21,056 nt of DNA from JAJDFU01 sp964595955 (GCA_964595955.1 CAZQSF010000067.1:1-21056), one strand, 5' to 3'; shown: positions 13,497 to 20,919, counted from the stretch's first letter. The notes: generated by a model not told the origin, from the letters alone. Program-made: numbers and translations.

Positions 13497-14297
13497 ATGA
13501 AAGCGTCCACCAGACGAAATCTGACCCGCTGGTTTCACATTCTGACCGGTGCGGTGATCGCCACCTACATTTATTCGCCCTGGGCGGCCATCCCGGAATT
13601 TGCCTTGCTTACCAAGGCGATCGTATTGCCCCTGCTGATTGCCAGCGGACTTTGGCTCTGGAAGGGGCACTTGCTCAAGCGAGCGTTCCGGAGCCGGGCA
13701 GGCCTGTTGCTGGCGTTTGCCCTCACTACCGGCCTGGTGTCGGCCCAGGACCGGGTGTTCGGCGGTTCGGGCACCTTCGACATCGGCATACAGACGATGG
13801 ATCTGGACGGCCTCAACGACGCCCTGACGCCCGCCGGCTACGGCTCGCTGAGCGGACCGGCCTTCACCCTGGGCGGCAGCGGCCAGGGATACATCAACAA
13901 TTGGGTGATCGGCGGCGAAGGGGCTTTTTACGGATTCGGCGCGGCCAACAGCCCCACCCACGAGCTGGAGCTGGCCGGCGGATACGGCCTGTTCACCCTG
14001 GGGTACATACCGCTGCAGGGCAGGGGCTTCCTCCTCTACCCCAGCCTGGGCGCCGGTGTTGCCGGCACGGGCCTCGACATTCGCTCGCGGCAGTCCGAGA
14101 GCACCTTCGCCGAGGTGATCGGGAACCCGGACGACAACCCCACCCAGGAAGTGGACCTGGGCACCGTGGCACCCTATTTCAAACTAGCCGTAAACCTGCA
14201 TTACTTCCCGCTGCGAGGCCGGGAAGGCATGCGCTACGGGCCCATGCTGGGCATCAGCGCCGGCTACGCCTTTGCTCCCGGGCGGGGTTTCCGGTAG
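13497..14297 (+). CDS. Outer-membrane-type beta-strand protein with N-terminal membrane segment, ended by an in-frame TAG
   Basis: 266 residues from ATG 13497 (MKASTRRNL); an in-frame upstream ATG at 13443 would add 18 residues of poor composition, so I prefer the inner start. Residues ~12-30 and ~38-56 are two hydrophobic helices (TGAVIATYIY; AIVLPLLIASGLWLW) followed by KGHLLKRAFRSR. A third hydrophobic segment (AGLLLAFALTTGLVSAQ, ~68-84) looks exactly like a signal peptide with cleavage after SAQ. The rest is Gly-rich with alternating strands (GGSGTFDIGIQTMDLDGL; GQGYINNWVIGGEGAFYGFG; GGYGLFTLGYIP), typical of Bacteroidota outer-membrane proteins. The TAG at 14295-14297 cuts it before an evident terminal strand (14298-14387). 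Family and function are not recognised. Confidence 0.75.
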   Translation: MKASTRRNLTRWFHILTGAVIATYIYSPWAAIPEFALLTKAIVLPLLIASGLWLWKGHLLKRAFRSRAGLLLAFALTTGLVSAQDRVFGGSGTFDIGIQTMDLDGLNDALTPAGYGSLSGPAFTLGGSGQGYINNWVIGGEGAFYGFGAANSPTHELELAGGYGLFTLGYIPLQGRGFLLYPSLGAGVAGTGLDIRSRQSESTFAEVIGNPDDNPTQEVDLGTVAPYFKLAVNLHYFPLRGREGMRYGPMLGISAGYAFAPGRGFR

Positions 14298-14390
14298 GCC
14301 GGCGCGGAACTGACCGGCAGCCCCGACTTCTCCCTCGGCGGCTTCTTTCTCACCCTCAAGCTGGGGGGCGGCTTTTTGTCCCGGAAGTGA
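14298..14390 (+). pseudogene. In-frame C-terminal tail of the outer-membrane protein after the amber stop
   Basis: Directly after the TAG, in the same frame, 30 more codons run to TGA at 14388-14390 and encode a Gly-rich strand (GGFFLTLKLGGG) of the kind that closes such barrels. The tail has no start codon of its own. The simplest reading is CGG-TGG (Arg-Trp) changed to CGG-TAG by one substitution, either a true nonsense mutation or a base-call error. Readthrough is also possible. Confidence 0.7.
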
Positions 14391-14411
14391 GTGGCCGATC
14401 GCTGGTCCGGG

Positions 14412-14439
14412 CTCCTCCCGCTCTTCGCGAGCGGAGGAG
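14412..14439 (+). terminator. Stem-loop after the outer-membrane protein gene
   Basis: CTCCT-C-CCGCTC (14412-14423) pairs with GAGCGG-AGGAG (14429-14439), with one bulged C and a TTCGC loop. It lies 21 nt after the second stop (14390). It is followed by TTCCCCTCCCCC rather than a clean T-run, so intrinsic termination is plausible but not certain. Confidence 0.5.
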
Positions 14440-14511
14440 TTCCCCTCCCCCTTCCCGGCGATCCGGGACTCCAGGGGATATTCCCTACCTTGGGAGCAAA
14501 TCCGCTACCCC

Positions 14512-15201
14512 ATGGCTTCCGCCCAATTTCACGAACTGTTGCAGTTGCTCAACCGCCGCTTCAAGCCGCATCCCTGGCACGGCATCTCCGCCGGCGACAA
14601 GGCGCCCGAAGTGGTGAACACCTTCATCGAGCTGGTGCCCTCGGATACCATCAAGTACGAGGTGGACAAGGCCAGCGGCTACCTGAAGGTGGACCGGCCC
14701 CAAAAGTTCTCCAGCTATGCCCCGGCCATGTACGGCTTCATCCCGCAGACCTACTGCATGGAGCAGGTGGCAGCCTACTGCATGCAGAAGACGGGCCGCC
14801 AGGGCATCACCGGCGACGGCGACCCGCTGGACATCCTGGTGCTCTGCGAGCGGGAAGTGCCCCGGGGCGATATGCTGGTGCAGGCCATCCCCATCGGGGG
14901 CCTGCGCATGATCGACGGCAACGAAGCCGACGACAAGATCATCTCCGTGCTGGTCAACGATGCGGTGTACGGCAACTACCGCGACGTGACCAACCTGCCC
15001 GACAAGATCCGGCAGCGACTCAAGCACTATTTCCTCACCTACAAGCAGATCCCCGGCGGGGAGATCACCTGCGAGATCACCCACACCTACGGCCAGGGCG
15101 AAGCCTGGGAGGTCATCCGCGCCAGCATGGCCGATTATGTACACCACTTCGGCAAACTGGAAGACGAACTGGCGGAGTTGGTGAAGGCCTGGGTGGGGTG
15201 A
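14512..15201 (+). CDS. ppa: Family I inorganic pyrophosphatase
   Basis: Hydrolyses pyrophosphate to two phosphates in the cytoplasm with Mg2+, pulling nucleic-acid, protein and activated-sugar synthesis forward. The 229-residue product carries the family signature D-x-D-P-x-D (DGDPLDILVL; D102, D104, D107) and the second acidic cluster with following Lys (EADDK, D140-K142). The N-terminal substrate-site segment is IKYEVDKASGYLKVDR (K48, E50, R62). No key residue seems lost. It is longer than the ~176-residue E. coli enzyme, as many Bacteroidota homologues are, with extra length at both ends. A TACCTTGG at 14486-14493 loosely resembles the Bacteroidota -7 box, but I see no -33 element. It is separated from the gene before by a stem-loop and is convergent with the membrane protein gene. 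Confidence 0.95.
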   Translation: MASAQFHELLQLLNRRFKPHPWHGISAGDKAPEVVNTFIELVPSDTIKYEVDKASGYLKVDRPQKFSSYAPAMYGFIPQTYCMEQVAAYCMQKTGRQGITGDGDPLDILVLCEREVPRGDMLVQAIPIGGLRMIDGNEADDKIISVLVNDAVYGNYRDVTNLPDKIRQRLKHYFLTYKQIPGGEITCEITHTYGQGEAWEVIRASMADYVHHFGKLEDELAELVKAWVG

Positions 15202-15268
15202 GGTTTGGGTGGCTAGACTTTTAAAGTCTGGGAGACTTCAAAAGTCTGAGAGTGGGGCGGAGGTCGAA

Positions 15269-15301
15269 AGACTTTTGAAGTTTTGAAAACTTCAAAAGTC
15301 T
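15269..15301. terminator. Perfect 16-bp hairpin between convergent genes, candidate bidirectional terminator
   Basis: AGACTTTTGAAGTTTT (15269-15284) and AAAACTTCAAAAGTCT (15286-15301) are exact reverse complements around a single G. It lies 68 nt after the ppa stop and 26 nt beyond the end of the oppositely oriented membrane protein gene. Related imperfect copies (AGACTTTTAAAGTCT at 15215-15229 and AGACTTCAAAAGTCT at 15233-15247) sit just before it. There is no separate U-tract, so a terminator role rests on position and symmetry. Confidence 0.6.
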
Positions 15302-15326
15302 GGAAGCCTGCAAGCCTGTCGGCGGA

Positions 15327-16183
15327 TCAATCATTGCGCCACAAGAAGAGGGGCAGTAAAAAATGCGGCAGCCGCACCAGGGACTGGAACAACCACTGGT
15401 GCACCGTCAGCCAGAACAAATGGCCGAGGACGAGGTAACTCGTCAGGCGGGCGAAGGTGGTCAGGCCGCCCCAGAAGAAGGCGTAGAGCAGGGCGTATTT
15501 GCGCACGCCCGGTATGAACACCCCCACGGCTACGGCCAGGTCCAGCCAGCCGGCGACGTAGAGCACCTGTTTGGCTTCCGTATCCGTGATCGGGATATTG
15601 CGGGTCAGCATGTAGNNNNNNNNNNGTAGACGAAATCGCCCGGCACCGGATGGTATCCCAGCGCATACAAGCCGTGTCCGACGAAGGTGAGCGCCACTAC
15701 GGTATAAGCCGTATACCGGAAGGCCCGGTTCATCCCCGGGCGGGCTGCCCAGATGGCCAGCACCGGCATCGCGACCTGCGCGCTGTACTCGATCCACTGC
15801 CCCAGCTGGTAGCCTTTATCCAGATAGTACCCGAAAGCCAGGAACAGGAGCAACAGGCTATTGAGTACAGCTACCGGCCAGAGCCATCGGGGCCGGGATC
15901 GCCAAAAAGCGGCGAAGAGCAGGGCCGTAATGCCGAATACGCCCCCGGCGATGCGCGTAAACACCAGGATGCGGGCATCGGTCTTCAGCGACAGGACATA
16001 ATTCGTCCAGCTTCCCTTGCCGCTGTAGCTTTCTACCGCCCACCCGAAAAGTTGTTCGTCGAGAAAAAAGGCCCGGTAGGGCCCCTCGAACAAAAGATGC
16101 TGATAGGCACGGCCCAGCAATACGCCCAGCAGGGCGACCAGCAACAACCCGGACCAGCGCTGCGTAGCAACTCGATACTGCAC
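15327..16183 (-). CDS. Multi-pass membrane protein (DoxX-like by appearance), interrupted only by a 10-N gap
   Basis: The 5' part (16183 to 15626, 186 residues ending GDFVY) and the 3' part (15611 to 327 of the 15 kb block, 94 residues starting MLTRN and ending FLWRND) lie in different frames across the N run. If GTAG at 15612-15615 and GTAG at 15626-15629 are the same four bases, the frames join exactly as GDFVY-MLTRN and give 280 residues. About seven or eight hydrophobic helices are visible (GLLLVALLGVLLG; WLWPVAVLNSLLLLFLAFGYYL; VALTFVGHGLYALGY; VLYVAGWLDLAVAVGVFI). HGLYALGYHPVPGDF and VLYVAGWLDL recall DoxX-like families, which is inference. The chosen start is GTG at 16181-16183; no in-frame ATG is nearby, so the start is uncertain. 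Divergent from the metallophosphoesterase gene. Confidence 0.75.
15616..15625. other. 10-N assembly gap, probably of negative true size
   Basis: Ten N residues flanked by ...CATGTAG and GTAGACG.... The shared GTAG on both sides suggests two overlapping contig ends padded with a minimum gap. Removing the N residues and one GTAG (14 nt) restores the reading frame. Confidence 0.9.
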
Positions 16184-16279
16184 CTGGGATTGTTTTTCGG
16201 AAAAATAAGAACTCCCTCCTGTTTTCCGGAACGAAGCGGCCGGGTTTTCAAAAAGTTAATACAAACTTAAGGTTAGGTA

Positions 16280-16303
16280 TATGCCGGTGGTCTGCCCGGC
16301 ATA
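16280..16303. promoter_or_regulatory. Inverted repeat TATGCCGG-N8-CCGGCATA, candidate operator
   Basis: Perfect 8-bp arms (16280-16287 and 16296-16303) with an 8-nt spacer lie in the 148-bp region between the divergent membrane protein and metallophosphoesterase genes, 28 nt before the latter's ATG. The AT-rich TAGTATTTTAG follows at once. The arrangement suits a dimeric regulator site overlapping a promoter; an RNA hairpin in the leader is the alternative. Confidence 0.45.
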
Positions 16304-16331
16304 GTATTTTAGTAGCAAAATTATTTCCGAT

Positions 16332-17882
16332 ATGCAGCGCATTTTTACCCTCATCTTTTTCATTACCCTGGTAAATCTGGCCTTCGGCGCCACCGATAAA
16401 TACCGGCTGATCATCACCGGCGATCCGTCTACGACGATGACCATCGGCTGGAACCAGATTTCCGGACACAGCGTGGCCGTTCTGTATGGCACCGAGGACT
16501 ACGGACAGGACTTCCAGCAGTACGAGAATTTCCGGTTGCCCGACCGCACCGTTTTGTACAAAGGCATGAACAACCACTTCGTACGGCTGACCGGCCTGGA
16601 GCCCAATACAGCCTACTACTTCGTGATTGTCGACAATGAAGGCGTCAGCCAGCGCTTCTGGTTCAAGACGCTGCCCGACACGCCCGACACCCCCTTGTCG
16701 ATCATTGCGGGCGGCGATTCGCGGCGCTCCGGCAGCCAGACCATCCCACACGAACCGCGAATCGAGTCCAACCGGATCGTTCGGGCCATCCGCCCCGACT
16801 TTGTCGCTTTTGGCGGCGATTACACCGATAAGGATACCGACGGCCAGTGGCAAACCTGGATGGACGATTGGCAGTACACCACCGGCGAGGACGGTCGCAT
16901 GTTCCCCATCCTGCCGACCCGCGGCAACCACGAGCGCAACAACGAGGTGATGATCAACCTCTTTGACGTGCGCCAGCCCGACATTTACTACGCCATCAAT
17001 TTCGGCGGCAGCCTGATCCGCTTCTACACGCTGAATGTAATGATCTCGGTGGCGGGCGACCAGACCAACTGGCTGCGCGACGACCTGCAGCAGAACGACG
17101 ATAAGACCATCTGGAAGATGGTGCAATACCACTATTCGATCGCTCCGCACCATTCGGGCAAGACCTACAATACGCCCATGTACCTCAACTGGTCGCCGCT
17201 TTTTCACCAGCACCGCGTACAGCTGATCGTGGAGTGCGACTCGCACGTTGCCAAAAATACCTGGCCGCTGCGGCCGACCGGGGAATCGGGGAGCGACCGC
17301 GGATTCATCCGCGACGATGAGACGGGTTCCGTCTACACCGGCGAAGGCTCCTGGGGACTGATCCGCGATGCCGATCAGGGCTACGAATGGACCCGCGAGA
17401 AAGGCAGCTTCACCCAGGTCAAATGGATCCAGGCCAATACCGATTCGCTGGTAGTGTACACGATCAAGTCGGCGACCAGCGAGCCCGTAGCGCCCGTAGC
17501 CGATGACGACCGCTTCCGGATGCCGGACGGACTGGACCTTTGGACCACCGAAAACGGCGACCACTTCGTCATCGACCGCCCCAATCCGAACTACAACAAT
17601 CCCACCACCTCCACGACGGCGGTCACCGCCGGGAACCCCGATCTTATCGATCGCCTGTTTCCCAACCCGACGGACGGACAGCTCAACCTGCGCCTGAACA
17701 CTCCCCAGCGCCTGCGCTATGCCATTTTCGACCTGGAAGGCCGCATGCTGCGTTCGGGCGTGCTGCGCGGCCAACAGACGACCTTGTCCATCCAGGACAT
17801 CGCCAACGGCGTCTTCCTGCTGAAGGTCTGGAACGAAGCCACCGGCCAGTCTCAGGTGGTGCGCTTCGTAAAAAGCAACTAA
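16332..17882 (+). CDS. Secreted purple-acid-phosphatase-like metallophosphoesterase with T9SS sorting domain
   Basis: 516 residues. Signal peptide MQRIFTLIFFITLVNLAFGA (1-20); FN3-like N-terminal domain of purple acid phosphatases (~25-112, ending LEPNTAYYFVIVDNEG..RFWFKT); calcineurin-like phosphoesterase core (~121-310); C-terminal T9SS type A domain (~440-516, DRLFPNPTDGQLNLRL). Metal-ligand candidates appear in order: GGDS (D129), GGDYTD (D163), GNHE (N199, H200), QYHYS (H267) and CDSHVAK (H305). The usual last motif G-H-x-H is replaced by C-D-S-H, leaving one His. The product probably hydrolyses phosphomonoesters or diesters outside the cell or on its surface; the substrate is unknown. 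ATG 16332 gives a complete signal peptide. It ends with a strong terminator, so it is probably monocistronic. Confidence 0.92.
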   Translation: MQRIFTLIFFITLVNLAFGATDKYRLIITGDPSTTMTIGWNQISGHSVAVLYGTEDYGQDFQQYENFRLPDRTVLYKGMNNHFVRLTGLEPNTAYYFVIVDNEGVSQRFWFKTLPDTPDTPLSIIAGGDSRRSGSQTIPHEPRIESNRIVRAIRPDFVAFGGDYTDKDTDGQWQTWMDDWQYTTGEDGRMFPILPTRGNHERNNEVMINLFDVRQPDIYYAINFGGSLIRFYTLNVMISVAGDQTNWLRDDLQQNDDKTIWKMVQYHYSIAPHHSGKTYNTPMYLNWSPLFHQHRVQLIVECDSHVAKNTWPLRPTGESGSDRGFIRDDETGSVYTGEGSWGLIRDADQGYEWTREKGSFTQVKWIQANTDSLVVYTIKSATSEPVAPVADDDRFRMPDGLDLWTTENGDHFVIDRPNPNYNNPTTSTTAVTAGNPDLIDRLFPNPTDGQLNLRLNTPQRLRYAIFDLEGRMLRSGVLRGQQTTLSIQDIANGVFLLKVWNEATGQSQVVRFVKSN

Positions 17883-17915
17883 TCTGCCGGGGCATCATAT
17901 CCCTGGAAACAACCC

Positions 17916-17959
17916 GCGTCACTCCGGAAAGCCCTTTTCCGGAGTGACGCTTTTCTCTT
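17916..17959 (+). terminator. Rho-independent terminator of the metallophosphoesterase gene
   Basis: GCGTCACTCCGGAAA (17916-17930) pairs perfectly over 15 bp with TTTCCGGAGTGACGC (17936-17950) across a GCCCT loop, and TTTTCTCTT follows directly. It starts 34 nt after the stop codon. This is the strongest intrinsic terminator in the window besides 63-100. It separates this gene from the DUF4397 gene, whose ATG is only 29 nt past the stem. Confidence 0.93.
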
Positions 17960-17978
17960 GCTCAACAATCACACAACT

Positions 17979-20825
17979 ATGAAAAACCCATGTTTTTTTC
18001 TTTTGCTAACGGCTCTGATGGCCTTAGCCACCCATTCCCTCTGTGCTCAGGGAAATGTGACGGCGCGCTTTCCCATACAGGAAGGGGAAGATGACGCGGA
18101 AGAATCTACCGCCAATGGAGCGATGAACCTGACCAGTACCGACCTGGAGCTGACCCGCGAGAATACGGTGCAGGTGATCGGCCTTCGCTTCCGAAATGTC
18201 AATATCCCGCAGGGCGCGACCATCAACAGCGCCTTCATCCAGTTCACCGTAGACGAGGCGGATAGCGAGCCCACCAATCTGCTGATCGAAGGGGAGTTGG
18301 CCGAAAACTCGGCGGTATTTACCAACGAGATCAACAACATCACCGCGCGCCCGCGCACGACCGCTCAAGTCAGCTGGGACGACATCCCCGCCTGGACCAA
18401 CCCGGGAGAAGCCGGTCCTGCCCAGCAGACGCCCGACCTGACCGCCATCGTCACCGAACTCGTGGACCAACCGGGCTGGATGAGCGGCCAGGCCATGACC
18501 TTCATCATCAGCGGCGACGGCAAACGGGTGGCCGAATCGCGCAACAAGGGCGAAGGCGGCGAGGCCGTGCTGGTCGTCAATGTCGTGCTGGACGAATTTC
18601 CGCTCGACGCCTTCCCCATCGGACGCGAATCGGTGTGGCGATATGAAGATTCGGGTACCCCCCTCGATACGAGCTGGCGCACCCTCGCCTTCGATGATTC
18701 GGCCTGGGCTTTCGGCCAGGCCAAGCTCGGCTTTGGCGACGGCAACGAAAACACCACCGTCGATTTCGGCGGAGACCCCGACAACAAGCACATCACTACC
18801 TACTTCCGGAAAACCTTTACGGTAGACGATCCCTCTGCTACCGATTCGCTGCTCCTCGAACTGCTGCGCGACGACGGGGCGGTGGTGTACCTGAACGGCC
18901 AGGAAGTGCTGCGCAGCAACATGCCCGACGGGCCGATCGACTTCAACACCCTGGCCAGCGGGGTTGTGGGCGGCCCTGAAGAAGAGCAGTACTTTACCTT
19001 CCAGCTTCCGGCCGACGGCCTGCAGAATGGCCTCAACCTGCTGGCGGTGGAAGTGCACCAGCAAGCCCCGAACTCTTCCGACCTGGGCTTCGACCTGGCT
19101 CTCAGCGGCCGGGAGATCCTGCCTCCGGCCGTTCAGCTCATCCACAACTCGCCGGATCCATCCCTGGCCCTGGTGGATATTTACGTCGACCTGTTCAACC
19201 AGGGGAACTTCGTCAATTTTACCCAGGGCTTTCCCGTGCCGTTTCGCACGGCTTCGGATTACATCACCGACCTGCCGGCCGGTACCCACCGCATTGCGGT
19301 TTCGCCCTTCGGGCAGGCCGATTTTGCCTGGAGCGCCACCGAGTTCACGGTCGAAGACAATAAGCGCTACATCGCAATGGCGACCGGCGTGCGCGACACC
19401 ACCCAATTCGAGACGGTCGTGAACGGGGGCGAAGCTATTGCCTTCCGCTTCGTCATCAATGAAGTGCCCGGTCCGGAAGGGGTGGGCAGCGCCGAAGTCC
19501 TGCCCCTTCTTTTCCACGGCGTGCCCGACCTGCCCAACATCCGCGTCATCGCCGTGGGCGCCGGCGATGCCACCGAAGACTTTCCCGACGGCTTGCCCTA
19601 CGGCTTCGACCTCGCAGGCGGCACGGTGGATGCCCTGCCCTTCCCGCGGGTGCAGATCACCAACAATGAGGTCACCGAGATCTTCGGCGAGTACAAAGTG
19701 GATCTGACGCCCTTCGCCGGCCAGGTGATCACGGTAGCCGCCAGCGGTTTCTTCACGCCGGAAGGGGATGCCGGGGTTGACGAATCCAATTTCGGCATGT
19801 TCATCATTCCGGGCCAGGAAGGCCTCTTCATCGAGCTGCCGGCTCCCGATCCGCCCCAGCCCGGTAAGATCCAGGTCCTGCACAATTCGCCCGATCCCGA
19901 GCTGGATTCGGTGGACATCTACGTGAACGGCCAGCTGGCCTTCGCAAGCCTGCCCTTCCAGGGTGCCACCGGCTTCCTGGATATTCCCGCCGGTATGAAT
20001 CGCCTGGCGGTGTCGCCCGCCGGCCTGGTGGATACGGCCTGGAGTGCTTTTGACTTCGAGGTAGGCACCGTGCTCAATGTGGAGCAGTTTCGCGAAGACG
20101 GACTGCCCTACATCGCCGTGGCGCACGGGGTGCGCAATACCGGCGACTTCGCGAATAGCGCAAATACCGATATTGACTTTGAGGTTGCCGCCGTGGAGGC
20201 GCGCCTGGAAGCCTCCAGTACCGACAATACCGACTTCATCGTATTCCACGGGGGCGTGGATGCCCCCGCCATCGACGTCATTCTCGACGGCGAGCTGTTC
20301 CCGATCATCAACGATCTCGGCTTCGGCAATTTCTCGCCGACCTATTTGTCGCTCCCGGCTGATGTATCCTATCAGCTGAACCTGACCGACAACCTGGATA
20401 ACGACCAGATCGTACGCGCTTATGAACTCGACCTCAACGGCCAGGGCGGCCGGGTCTTTACGCTGCTGGCTTCCGGCCTGTTGGCTCCCGACGCAGGGCA
20501 GGCTGAATTTGCCCTGCTCCTGGCCGGCGACAGCACCGGATTGGCCACGCCCCTGCCCGAGGCCATCCTCGACAATGTGCGGGATATTGGCGAGGCCGGC
20601 ATCGAGCTATTCCCCAATCCGGTCCGGGACCTGTTGCAGGTAGCCACGCCGCACCCCATCGAGCAGCTCACCGTCACCAGCCTGGAAGGTCGCCGGCTCC
20701 GGCATTACCGCCAGGTGCAAGACGGTGATGCCCTCGACCTGTCGGACCTGCCCGCCGGCATGTATGTGCTTCAGGTAGCCGTTGGCGGAACCTGGTACCG
20801 CAAGCAGGTGGTGGTGACGGAATAA
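17979..20825 (+). CDS. Secreted DUF4397-domain protein with T9SS sorting domain
   Basis: 948 residues from ATG 17979 (MKNPCFFLL), preferred over the in-frame ATG at 17958, which lies in the terminator's T-run. Signal peptide 1-24 (ends LCAQ). Residues ~25-205: a beta-sandwich domain (DDAEE..NLTSTDLELTRE..VGLRF-like..IPQGATINSAFIQFTVDE..GKRVAESRN). ~210-370: a galactose-binding-like domain (WRTLAFDDSAWAFGQAKLGFGDG; FRKTFTV; RDDGAVVYLNGQEV; NLLAVEVHQ). Then DUF4397-type repeats: VQLIHNSPDPSLALVDIYVD, IQVLHNSPDPELDSVDIYVN and a diverged DFIVFHGGVDAPAIDVILDG. Last ~70 residues: T9SS type A domain (IELFPNPVRDLLQV). No catalytic motif is visible. The first two domains commonly accompany extracellular phosphoesterases in this phylum, so a link with the neighbour is possible. 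A promoter must lie within or before the terminator. Confidence 0.9.
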   Translation: MKNPCFFLLLTALMALATHSLCAQGNVTARFPIQEGEDDAEESTANGAMNLTSTDLELTRENTVQVIGLRFRNVNIPQGATINSAFIQFTVDEADSEPTNLLIEGELAENSAVFTNEINNITARPRTTAQVSWDDIPAWTNPGEAGPAQQTPDLTAIVTELVDQPGWMSGQAMTFIISGDGKRVAESRNKGEGGEAVLVVNVVLDEFPLDAFPIGRESVWRYEDSGTPLDTSWRTLAFDDSAWAFGQAKLGFGDGNENTTVDFGGDPDNKHITTYFRKTFTVDDPSATDSLLLELLRDDGAVVYLNGQEVLRSNMPDGPIDFNTLASGVVGGPEEEQYFTFQLPADGLQNGLNLLAVEVHQQAPNSSDLGFDLALSGREILPPAVQLIHNSPDPSLALVDIYVDLFNQGNFVNFTQGFPVPFRTASDYITDLPAGTHRIAVSPFGQADFAWSATEFTVEDNKRYIAMATGVRDTTQFETVVNGGEAIAFRFVINEVPGPEGVGSAEVLPLLFHGVPDLPNIRVIAVGAGDATEDFPDGLPYGFDLAGGTVDALPFPRVQITNNEVTEIFGEYKVDLTPFAGQVITVAASGFFTPEGDAGVDESNFGMFIIPGQEGLFIELPAPDPPQPGKIQVLHNSPDPELDSVDIYVNGQLAFASLPFQGATGFLDIPAGMNRLAVSPAGLVDTAWSAFDFEVGTVLNVEQFREDGLPYIAVAHGVRNTGDFANSANTDIDFEVAAVEARLEASSTDNTDFIVFHGGVDAPAIDVILDGELFPIINDLGFGNFSPTYLSLPADVSYQLNLTDNLDNDQIVRAYELDLNGQGGRVFTLLASGLLAPDAGQAEFALLLAGDSTGLATPLPEAILDNVRDIGEAGIELFPNPVRDLLQVATPHPIEQLTVTSLEGRRLRHYRQVQDGDALDLSDLPAGMYVLQVAVGGTWYRKQVVVTE

Positions 20826-20919
20826 AGGCGTAGGCAAAGCGCTCTTTACCTCCACGGGCCGCCGGCAGTTCGCCGGCGGTGAAGGCTTCCAGTTGTTCTT
20901 GCACGTCTTGGCAGCGCAT
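20674..20919 (-). pseudogene. Possible truncated zinc-finger anti-sigma-type gene (N-terminus only)
   Basis: ATG at 20917-20919 opens a frame starting MRCQDVQEQLEAF and reaching GELPA, the usual opening of short putative zinc-finger (anti-sigma) proteins (C-x-x-V-x-x-x-L-x-x-(Y/F)-x-x-GEL). A good Shine-Dalgarno AAGGAG lies 7 nt before the ATG. The expected H-x-x-x-C-x-x-C part is missing. After GELPAARGG the frame runs on into the 3' end of the convergent DUF4397 gene with no family-like sequence and stops at 20674. The recognisable part is about 20860-20919. It could be a remnant of a deletion or rearrangement, an assembly junction, or chance. Confidence 0.4.
20859..20879. repeat. 8-bp GC-rich inverted repeat after the DUF4397 gene
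   Basis: CCGCCGGC (20859-20866) and GCCGGCGG (20872-20879) pair around AGTTC, 34 nt after the stop codon. No T-run follows on the plus strand. It also lies inside the putative anti-sigma fragment on the other strand (GELPAA codons), so it may be coincidental. Confidence 0.35.

Noticed and set aside
14391..15224. 277-codon plus-strand frame overlapping the pyrophosphatase gene
   Set aside because: It is another frame of the ppa region; the 14512-15201 frame has all the family motifs.
16248..17774. 508-codon minus-strand open frame antisense to the metallophosphoesterase
   Set aside because: The plus strand carries clear catalytic motifs and a signal peptide; the antisense translation has no domain and would run over the divergent promoter region.
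18024..20249. 741-codon minus-strand open frame antisense to the DUF4397 gene
   Set aside because: It is very long but its translation is low-complexity (V, G, R, H rich) with no recognisable domain, while the plus-strand protein has a signal peptide, several domains and a T9SS end. It is explained by codon bias in GC-rich DNA.
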